64,000 bases of DNA from CAYNRE01 sp964399535 (GTDB lineage Bacteria > Planctomycetota > Planctomycetia > Pirellulales > CAYNRE01), in contig CAYNRE010000005.1 in assembly GCA_964399535.1 (NCBI GenBank), positions 682,001 to 746,000 of the forward strand, read 5' to 3'. The position numbers and the translations under genes were made by a program. Shown here one piece after another: positions 43,487 through 50,565 of this stretch (its first letter is position 1; each line of letters begins with the position of its first letter). Under the pieces are notes generated by a model, which searched no databases, was not told the DNA's origin, and saw only the letters and a program-made list of their open reading frames with translations.

Positions 43487-44218
43487 ATGATTCGCCTGCT
43501 GAGCTACAACATCCACAAGGGCATCGGCGGCCGCGACCGCCGGTATCGCTTGGAACGCATCCTGGGCGTCCTCGAAGCCGAGCGGCCCGATGTAATTTGT
43601 CTGCAAGAGGTCGACCGCCATGTGCGCCGCTCGCGCCACGACGACCAGCCCGAGCTGCTGGCGCGCTGGTTTGGCGCGATCGATCGGGCCTATCAACTCA
43701 ATGTGCGGCTCCGCGAGGGTGGTTACGGCAACCTGATCTTATCGCGGTTCCCTTTTCGCGAGCATCACCACGTTTCCTTGCGGTTGCGCTCGAAGAAACC
43801 ACGCGGCGCCCAGTTGGCGGTAATCGATACGCCCTTTGGTTCGCTGCACCTGGTGCACTGGCACCTGGGGCTGGCCGAGTCGGAACGGGCCTGGCAGGTG
43901 AATCACCTGCTTTGTCACACGCTGTTTCAGCAATCGGCGCGGCTCCCCACGGTGATCGTGGGCGACTTCAACGACTGGCGCAACCGCCTGGCGGGCGACT
44001 TGCTCGAGCCGGCCGGCTTTGCCCAGGCCACGCGCCCCGTTTCGCGGTTCCGCTCGTTCCCGGCTTACTTGCCGCTGGCTTCGCTCGACAAGGCATTTTG
44101 CCGGGGACTGACCGTGCATCGGGCGTTCGTTTCCCATCAGGCGCTGGCTCGCCAGGCCTCCGACCACCTGCCGCTCGTGCTCGACCTGGAACTCCCCGCG
44201 CTCGCGCCCCAAGCCTGA
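43487..44218 (+). CDS. Endonuclease/exonuclease/phosphatase (EEP) family protein
   Basis: A 243-residue EEP-fold hydrolase. Motifs in order: LLSYNIHKGIGG, DVICLQEVDRH (metal-binding Glu), LVHWHLGLAESER, VIVGDFNDW (Asp/Asn pair) and SDHLPLVLDLE (catalytic Asp-His). This is the pattern of the small bacterial EEP subfamily that sits near cardiolipin synthase or envelope genes. The substrate may be a nucleic acid or phospholipid; no signal peptide is visible, so it is cytoplasmic. The frame is open upstream, but ATG 43487 is where the conserved fold begins. Confidence 0.9.
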   Translation: MIRLLSYNIHKGIGGRDRRYRLERILGVLEAERPDVICLQEVDRHVRRSRHDDQPELLARWFGAIDRAYQLNVRLREGGYGNLILSRFPFREHHHVSLRLRSKKPRGAQLAVIDTPFGSLHLVHWHLGLAESERAWQVNHLLCHTLFQQSARLPTVIVGDFNDWRNRLAGDLLEPAGFAQATRPVSRFRSFPAYLPLASLDKAFCRGLTVHRAFVSHQALARQASDHLPLVLDLELPALAPQA

Positions 44219-44240
44219 GTGATTCTCGAGGCCGCGTGGG

Positions 44241-45674
44241 TCAGGCCAGAATGTCCGTCAACACGTGGCCGTGCACGTCGGTCAGGCGCATATCGCGTCC
44301 GCCGAAACGGTAGGTGAGCCGCTCGTGGTCCATGCCCAGCAGGTGTAGCATGGTCGCGTGCAGGTCGTATACCTCGACCTTGTTTTCCACGGCGTAGTAG
44401 CCGTAGTCGTCGGTGGCCCCGTAGACCATGCCCCCCCGGATGCCGCCGCCGGCCAGCCAAATGCTGAAGCCGAAGGGGTTGTGATCGCGACCGTCGCTTC
44501 CCTGGGCCATGGGCGTGCGGCCGAACTCTCCGCCCCAAACCACCAGGGTTTGATCGAGCAACCCGCGACTGCGCAGGTCGCGGAGCAGGGCCGCCACCGG
44601 GCGATCGGTGGCCCGGGCGTTGTTTTCATGCCCCTGGCGAAGGTTGCTGTGCTGATCCCAGCGGTCGCCGGCCACCTTGGGACAGAGCACCTCGATGAAC
44701 CGCACGCCCCGCTCCACCATTCGCCGGGCCAATAAACACTGGCGGCCGAAAATGGCGGTGGGTTCGTCGTCGAGCCCGTAGAGCTGGCGCGTCTGGGGTG
44801 TTTCGTCGCTTAGATCGACCAGTTCGGGCACCGCGGACTGCATGGCAAAGGCCAACTCGTGATTGGCGATCGCCGATTCCAACTCCGGCGGCGAACCGAG
44901 TTGCTCGGCCGAAAGCCGATCGAGCCGCCGCACCAGCGACCGCCCCTGGGCGGCGTCGTTCGCATCCAGGGGCGAACTCAGGTCGGCCACCGGCAGCGGC
45001 CCCCGGGCGAAGATCGATCCTTGGTAGGTAGCCGGCAGAAAGCCGCTCTGAAAACAATCGAGCCCGCCGGGGGGAATCAGCCCGCTATCGAGCACGACGA
45101 ACCCGGGCAGGTTTTCACACTCGCTTCCCAGCCCGTAGGTAACCCAGGCCCCCATGCTGGGGCGCCCCTGCTGGCCATGACCGGTATGGATGAAGTAATT
45201 GGCGTTGGTGTGCTCTGAAAAAGGCGCCACCATCGAGCGGATCACGCACAGCTCGTCGGCACACTCGGCGACGTGCGGAAACAGGTCGCTCACCGGCGTG
45301 CCGCACTCGCCGCGGGGCTGAAACTTCCAGGGGCTCTTGAGCACGGCGCCCACGTTGTTGAACTGGGTGGGGGGTGTCTGCATTTGAATCGGCTGCCCGT
45401 GCTCGCGGTCCAGCCGGGGCTTCGGGTCAAAGGTATCGACCTGCGAGGGCCCGCCATCCATGAACAGAAAGATCACGCTCCGAGCCCGAGGGGCGAAATG
45501 CGGGGGCCGGGGGGCCAGGCTTGTCGAATCGGCAGGGCGAGGCGCCGCGGCGGCCGTTCGGCCCTGCCAGCCGGCCGACAACGCCGCCAAGGCCACGGCG
45601 CCGAAACCGTTGGCCGAACGGGCCAACATCTCGCGGCGCGTTTGCGGATGCGGCAGATAGCAGTGACAGGCCAT
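44241..45674 (-). CDS. DUF1501 domain-containing exported protein
   Basis: A 477-residue DUF1501 protein. N terminus TRREMLARSANGFGAVALAAL is a Tat-type signal. Landmarks: SVIFLFMDGGPSQVDTFDPKP, CGTPVSDLFPHVAECADELC, VRFIEVLCPKVAGDRWDQHSN and GGEFGRTPMAQGSDGRDHNP. Start: ATG 45674 matches the family's MxCH-type beginning; an upstream TTG would overlap the preceding gene. It follows the PSCyt1/DUF1549/DUF1553 gene by 52 bases, the standard planctomycete pairing. The two are thought to work together outside the cytoplasmic membrane, but no activity is known. Confidence 0.94.
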   Translation of the reverse strand: MACHCYLPHPQTRREMLARSANGFGAVALAALSAGWQGRTAAAAPRPADSTSLAPRPPHFAPRARSVIFLFMDGGPSQVDTFDPKPRLDREHGQPIQMQTPPTQFNNVGAVLKSPWKFQPRGECGTPVSDLFPHVAECADELCVIRSMVAPFSEHTNANYFIHTGHGQQGRPSMGAWVTYGLGSECENLPGFVVLDSGLIPPGGLDCFQSGFLPATYQGSIFARGPLPVADLSSPLDANDAAQGRSLVRRLDRLSAEQLGSPPELESAIANHELAFAMQSAVPELVDLSDETPQTRQLYGLDDEPTAIFGRQCLLARRMVERGVRFIEVLCPKVAGDRWDQHSNLRQGHENNARATDRPVAALLRDLRSRGLLDQTLVVWGGEFGRTPMAQGSDGRDHNPFGFSIWLAGGGIRGGMVYGATDDYGYYAVENKVEVYDLHATMLHLLGMDHERLTYRFGGRDMRLTDVHGHVLTDILA

Positions 45675-45726
45675 GCGCTGCGCGGCTCCGTCGAAAACAG
45701 GCGCCCCCGCCCGGCGGCGGACAAGG

Positions 45727-48684
45727 TCACGGTACGTACACAAATTCTTTCATGCTCAACAACACCCGGGCCAACTCAGTCCAGCGGTCGGGTGCCGGCT
45801 GGGCGGCCGACCCCGATTGGGCGGCTGGGTCGGCGCCTGCTGGCCCCGCGGGGGGCGTTGACTGGCTCGAAATAAATTCGAGGGCCGTCTCACGCTCGGC
45901 GGCCGACGGGTGCCGGGTAAAGGCCTCGAGATACATGCGATCGACTCGCTCGGCGTCGCTCAAGGCCAGCCTCGAAAGCCGCTCGCTCCAGATCCGTGCC
46001 TGGTCCAGCACCAGCGGGTTATTCGTCATCACCAGCGCCTGCGCCGGTACGTTTGAAGTGCTGCGCCGGCCCATCGTCGAAAACGGCTGGGGGAAATCGA
46101 AGGCCAGCAACAGGGGCGTCAGAAAGTTGCGACGCACATTGAGGTACAGCGTGCGCCGCCCGTCGCCGTCGAGCGGGCCGGAATGTTCGGGCCGGCCGCG
46201 ACCCTGCATGAATTCGGTCAGGTAGGGGGGCACCGAGGGACCGCCGACCGTTGAGTCCAGCCGCCCCGACACCGACAGCAGGGCGTCGCGCACCGCCTCG
46301 GCTTCCAGGCGGCGCAGCGGGGCCCGCGAGCAAAGACGACCGTCGGCGTCGCGTTCGCGCGAGACGCCGCTCCCCTGGCTGCTCATGGCGTAGGTGCTCG
46401 ACAAGACCAGCTCGCGATGCAGCGCCTTGAGCGATCCTCCGCTACGCAGCAGCCGTCGGGCCAGATAGTCGAGCAGCGCCGGGTGCGTCGGCGGCTCGCC
46501 CATCGCCCCGAAATCGTCGGGCGTGCCGACAATGCCCCGGCCAAAGTGGTGATGCCAGATCCGGTTGGCCATCACCCGGGACACGAGGGGATTCGCGGGG
46601 TCAATGAGCATTTCGGCCCACTCGAGTCGCCCGCTGCTGGGCGAGCCCGGGCTGGGGCCGGAAGCGCCCAATACCTCGGGCACTCTCCGGGGAACGGCTT
46701 CGCCCAGCCGCTGCGTGCTCCCACGAATGTGCAGCCGCTCATCCTCGGGAGTGCCGTCGAACATGGCCATGGTCCAGCGGGGGGGCTGCCATTGGGCCAG
46801 CAGGGCTCGAAAACGCTGGTCGAGCGGGTCGAGTTGGGCGAGCGTGTCGGCGCTAAGACCAGGCCGAGTTTCTGGCTCGCCAGCCCCGTCGCTCGGCGGC
46901 GCCGAGTCCGACATCCAAACCCCGTCCAGGGCGACCCAGCCGGGGCCGGGGTCGAGCACCTCGAGATAGCCGCGCATGCCCCGCCACATCGCAACGTTCT
47001 GCCCATGCCAGGTCCACCGGTCGGCGCCGCCCGGCGAGAACTCGAGCCCACCGTAAATGGGCTCGCGAATCTGCTGAAAATTCTCGAGCACCAACCGCAA
47101 TCGAGTGCCCTGGCCGCGGAGGCGATACCAGAGAAAGTTCCGCTCGAGTGTGAAGGTGGGCGAACGCAGCGCGCCGTCGAGCGGCTCGGCCACGGCCCCG
47201 CTGTCGGCCGTACCCGCCTGGCTCCAGTCGCAACCAGCGGCCTCGCCGGCCGTCGATAGTCGCGCCACGGTTGCCGGCACCGGGCCGGCGCCAAAGGCCT
47301 CGCCCCAGGCGCTCCAGCCCTCGAAACTCGCCGCATCGAACGTGGCCACCGGCAACAGGTCGGCCGCCTGCGGCGCGGGCAAGATCCAACCTCCGGGGCC
47401 GCCCACCACCCGGCTCGCCTGTTGCTGCAATTCGGCCAGTTGCTCGCGCAACTGCTTGCGCGGCTCGGGCGGGCTGATCACCGCTTGCTGATAGTGCGAG
47501 CTGCGCAGCACGCCGGCCAGGGCATAGTAGTCGCGCTGGGTGATCGGGTCGAACTTGTGATCGTGGCAGCGGGCACAGGCGATGGTCAGCCCCAGAAAGG
47601 CCTTGCTGAGTACGTCGATCTGATTGTCGACCCGGTCGGCCCGGTCGACTGCCAGATCGACCGGCGAGTGCTTCGATTCGCCCAAGAAGAAACTGGCGGT
47701 CGCCAAGATCGACTCGTTATCGCCAGTGGCCGGGTCGCGGCGCGGCGGGTCGATCAGGTCGCCCGCCAGATGCTCGCGGACAAAGTCGAAATAGCTCAGG
47801 TCGGCGTTCAGTGCCCGCACGCAATAATCGCGATAGCGGTAGGCCTCGGGCAGGTTGAAGTCGAATTCATGGCCGGCGGTCTCCGCATAGCGCATCAGGT
47901 CGAGCCAGTGCCGCGCCCAGCGCTCGCCGTAATGAGGCGAGGCCAACAGCCGCTCAACCACGGCCGCCCGCGCCTGGGGGCCATCGTGCGACTCGAACTC
48001 GCGAGCCTCGTCCCAGGTAGGCGGCAGACCGGTCAGATCGAAGGTTACCCGCCGCAACCAGACGAGCGACCCAGCAGGCGGGGCCGGCTTCAACCCGCGT
48101 GCCTCGAGCTCGGCCAGGATGAACCGGTCGACCGGCGTACCGATCCAAGCCGAATCCTCGACCGCGGGCGGCTCCGGATCGGCGATGGGCCGTAGCGACC
48201 AGTGGCCGCGCCGGGCCGACACGATATCGGGCTGCCCCGCGACGAGCTGGGCAACCGGCACCTCGACCGGCCAATAGGCTCCTTCGTTTACCCACTGCTC
48301 GAGGATCGCGATCGCTTCGCCGCCGAGCTTTCCCCGCGGCGGCATCTGGTAGCCGTCCGGATCGTATCGCACCGCGGAGATCAGCAGGCTTTCGTCTGCC
48401 TGCCCGGGCACCACGGCGGGGCCGGTATCGCCGCCGGCGAGCAGCGTATCGCCGCGGTCGAGCCGCAGGCCCCCCTTCTGCTTCTCCGCGCCATGACATT
48501 GCCAACAGTTTTCGGCCAGAAGCGGCCGGATTACCTTCTCGAATCGCTCGAGCTGTTCCGCGGTCGGGGCGGGCAACTCGGCCCCGGGCAACCGGCCAGA
48601 CCAAACGGCCAGCAACAGGCCAGCGGCCAGCCAGCCCTGACGCCACCGCGATACCGGCCGCAGATTTGGTCGACAATCGACCAT
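45727..48684 (-). CDS. PSCyt1/DUF1549/DUF1553 planctomycete cytochrome-like protein
   Basis: A 985-residue exported protein. A signal peptide (LAAGLLLAVWSGRLPGAEL) is followed by a PSCyt1 haem-binding module with CWQCHGAEKQKGGLRLD. Then DUF1549 (about 165-370, with LSYFDFVREHLAGDLI and CARCHDHKFDPITQRDYY, a second CxxCH) and the C-terminal DUF1553 (about 720-970, with VMANRIWHHHFGRGIV and TLYLNVRRNF). Between them is a ~300-residue insert rich in beta strands (about 430-650), which may be a carbohydrate-binding-like domain. Start ATG 48684 with GGGAG ahead. It heads a two-gene unit with the DUF1501 gene. Confidence 0.93.
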   Translation of the reverse strand: MVDCRPNLRPVSRWRQGWLAAGLLLAVWSGRLPGAELPAPTAEQLERFEKVIRPLLAENCWQCHGAEKQKGGLRLDRGDTLLAGGDTGPAVVPGQADESLLISAVRYDPDGYQMPPRGKLGGEAIAILEQWVNEGAYWPVEVPVAQLVAGQPDIVSARRGHWSLRPIADPEPPAVEDSAWIGTPVDRFILAELEARGLKPAPPAGSLVWLRRVTFDLTGLPPTWDEAREFESHDGPQARAAVVERLLASPHYGERWARHWLDLMRYAETAGHEFDFNLPEAYRYRDYCVRALNADLSYFDFVREHLAGDLIDPPRRDPATGDNESILATASFFLGESKHSPVDLAVDRADRVDNQIDVLSKAFLGLTIACARCHDHKFDPITQRDYYALAGVLRSSHYQQAVISPPEPRKQLREQLAELQQQASRVVGGPGGWILPAPQAADLLPVATFDAASFEGWSAWGEAFGAGPVPATVARLSTAGEAAGCDWSQAGTADSGAVAEPLDGALRSPTFTLERNFLWYRLRGQGTRLRLVLENFQQIREPIYGGLEFSPGGADRWTWHGQNVAMWRGMRGYLEVLDPGPGWVALDGVWMSDSAPPSDGAGEPETRPGLSADTLAQLDPLDQRFRALLAQWQPPRWTMAMFDGTPEDERLHIRGSTQRLGEAVPRRVPEVLGASGPSPGSPSSGRLEWAEMLIDPANPLVSRVMANRIWHHHFGRGIVGTPDDFGAMGEPPTHPALLDYLARRLLRSGGSLKALHRELVLSSTYAMSSQGSGVSRERDADGRLCSRAPLRRLEAEAVRDALLSVSGRLDSTVGGPSVPPYLTEFMQGRGRPEHSGPLDGDGRRTLYLNVRRNFLTPLLLAFDFPQPFSTMGRRSTSNVPAQALVMTNNPLVLDQARIWSERLSRLALSDAERVDRMYLEAFTRHPSAAERETALEFISSQSTPPAGPAGADPAAQSGSAAQPAPDRWTELARVLLSMKEFVYVP

Positions 48685-49016
48685 GCAACGCAACTCCCAA
48701 CGGACCAAACCACTCCGGCTTCGATTGTACCACGGCCGCTCGGGGTCGGTCTGATCGCGAAGGGAATTGGTGTCCACGGTCCCCAGCGGGCCAAGGCGCG
48801 TGCTGGTCGCCCCCCAACGGTCTCCGAACCGCCTCCCTGGGCGGCGTGCTCTAGCTTGGCTCCACGGGGTGTGCTACGGTCAAAGCTGCCGGCGACGCCA
48901 TCGGACCGAACCGGTTCGCGCCGCGGCCGAGGCTGCGCCGGGGCCCCGCAAGGCGGCCGAACGCGTCCGCTCGGTCGCTGAAAGTATCTTGGCCCACCAG
49001 AGATAGGAACGGCACC
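48685..49016. other. Divergent intergenic region
   Basis: About 330 bases between the minus-strand cytochrome-like gene and the plus-strand PAAR gene. Both promoters should lie here. No repeat or hairpin followed by T residues was noted. Near the right end GGAACGGCACC precedes the PAAR start. Confidence 0.45.
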
Positions 49017-49403
49017 ATGTCTCCCATGGCGGCTCGGATCGGCGACCAGGTGCTGCAAGACGGGCCGCACTGTCACGCGCCCATCCACCCTCCGGCGCCG
49101 GTGCCCACTCCGCTGGCTCATCCGGCAATGCCCCTGGCGATTGTTCAAGGGGCCCCCAACGTGCTCATCGGCGGTTCTCCGGCGGCGCGGGTCGGCGATA
49201 TGACCCAGCCCTGCGTGCTGGCGACGTGCGTGCCCGCTGGCCCGGGAGTTGTCGCCCAGGGCTCGGCCACCGTGCTGATTGCGAATATGCCCGCCGCGCG
49301 GGTCGGCGATGTAACCGCGCACGCAAGTTGCGTGGCCCCCATTCCCATGCCCACGGGCAAGGTGCTGCCGCCGGGTTGCCCGACCGTGATAATCGGGGGC
49401 TGA
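49017..49403 (+). CDS. PAAR domain-containing protein
   Basis: A 128-residue PAAR-repeat protein with no signal peptide. It starts MSPMAARIGDQV, carries the Pro-Ala-Ala-Arg signature twice (SPAARVGDMTQP and MPAARVGDVTAH) and two alanine/glycine-rich beta turns (NVLIGG, TVLIAN), and ends with VIIGG. Conserved histidines and cysteines (CHAPIHPP, TQPC, HASC) would hold the zinc at the tip. PAAR proteins cap the VgrG spike of type VI secretion systems and related contractile machines. No VgrG, Hcp or sheath gene is near, so it may serve a distant system or another role. The methyltransferase gene begins six bases later. Confidence 0.9.
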   Translation: MSPMAARIGDQVLQDGPHCHAPIHPPAPVPTPLAHPAMPLAIVQGAPNVLIGGSPAARVGDMTQPCVLATCVPAGPGVVAQGSATVLIANMPAARVGDVTAHASCVAPIPMPTGKVLPPGCPTVIIGG

Positions 49404-49409
49404 TTTCGC

Positions 49410-50507
49410 GTGCGCCGCCGCCACCTGGAATGGTTTTCGCCGTGCTGCCCGGTATGTCGCCAGCCGGGCGGCCTTCCCGGTGCGGGGCTTGGTCTTGGGC
49501 CGGCGCCATGGGGCGAGGACCAGTCGGTCGACGAAGGGGTGCTTCTCTGTAGCAACCCTGGCTGCTTGCGCGAGTACCCCATCGTCGACGGCGTACCGCT
49601 CTTGATTGCGGGGTTGCGCGAGTATGTGCAGAACCAGGCCGCGGCTCTCTGGGAGCGCCGCGACTGGCAGCCGCGCACCACCACGCTACTGGGCGACTGC
49701 CTGGGGCCGAACACCGCCTGGGATCAGCTTCGTCAGCACCAGAGCAGCTATGTTTGGGACCATTTCGCCGCGCACGACCCCGACGAACCAGCCGCACCGC
49801 CGCAGCCCGGTGGCCCGGTTCGCATGCTCGAACGGGCCGTCGAGCTCGCTGGGCCGTTCCCGGTGGGGCCAGCCGTCGACGTGGGCTGCGCGGTCGGCGG
49901 CGCCACCTGGAAGCTGGCCCAGTTAGTCCAAGGACTGGTACTGGGCATCGACCTGAACTTCGGTTTCCTACGCACCGCCTGGCAGATTCTGCGCAGCGGC
50001 CAGGTGCAGTACGATCGCCGCCGAGTCGGCCTGGTCTACGATCGCCGCACGTTCGCGATTCCCCAGGCACGCGGCGAACAAATCGACTTCTGGGCCGCCG
50101 ATGCCCTCTCGCTGCCGCTGCCCGAAAGCAGCTTCGATTCGGCCGTGGCCCTCAACGTGCTCGACTCGATTGCCGACCCCTATCGGCTGCTGCTGGCTCT
50201 GGCCGCGGCGGTTCGTCCCGGGGGGCGGCTCGTCGTGGCCTGCCCGTTCGATTGGTCGGCCCAGGCAACTCCGCTGGAACGCTGGCTGGGAGGCCACTCG
50301 CAGCGGGGCCCCAATCAAGGCGCCAGCGAACCGGTGGTGCGCGCCCTGGTCTCGGCCCGCGACGCGGGCTCGCCGGGGCTGTGGCGCACGCTGGCCGAGG
50401 ATCCGTCGGTTCCTTGGCAGGTTCGACTGCACGACCGCAGCTACGTGCAGTACCGCGCCTGGCTCTTGGTTGCCGAGCGGACCGAAGCTCCGGTTGCGAT
50501 GGCTTGA
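49410..50507 (+). CDS. Zinc-ribbon (Trm112-like) class I methyltransferase
   Basis: A 365-residue SAM-dependent methyltransferase. The first ~60 residues are a Trm112-like zinc domain: CCPVC and CSNPGC pairs followed by REYPIVDGVPLLI. The Rossmann fold begins near 150: SAM motif I VDVGCAVGGATWKLA, motif II ending in IDLNFGF, and motif IV-like DALSLPLPESSFDSAVALNVLD. The C-terminal part has the usual PGGRLVVACPF strand. The start is GTG, six bases after the PAAR stop, so the two genes are coupled. Substrate unknown. Confidence 0.85.
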   Translation: MRRRHLEWFSPCCPVCRQPGGLPGAGLGLGPAPWGEDQSVDEGVLLCSNPGCLREYPIVDGVPLLIAGLREYVQNQAAALWERRDWQPRTTTLLGDCLGPNTAWDQLRQHQSSYVWDHFAAHDPDEPAAPPQPGGPVRMLERAVELAGPFPVGPAVDVGCAVGGATWKLAQLVQGLVLGIDLNFGFLRTAWQILRSGQVQYDRRRVGLVYDRRTFAIPQARGEQIDFWAADALSLPLPESSFDSAVALNVLDSIADPYRLLLALAAAVRPGGRLVVACPFDWSAQATPLERWLGGHSQRGPNQGASEPVVRALVSARDAGSPGLWRTLAEDPSVPWQVRLHDRSYVQYRAWLLVAERTEAPVAMA

Positions 50508-50565
50508 CCCCAGCCAGGGGGACAAGTTTTTCCTACCCGCCGCAATCGCGCTGCGAAGTTGCCCA

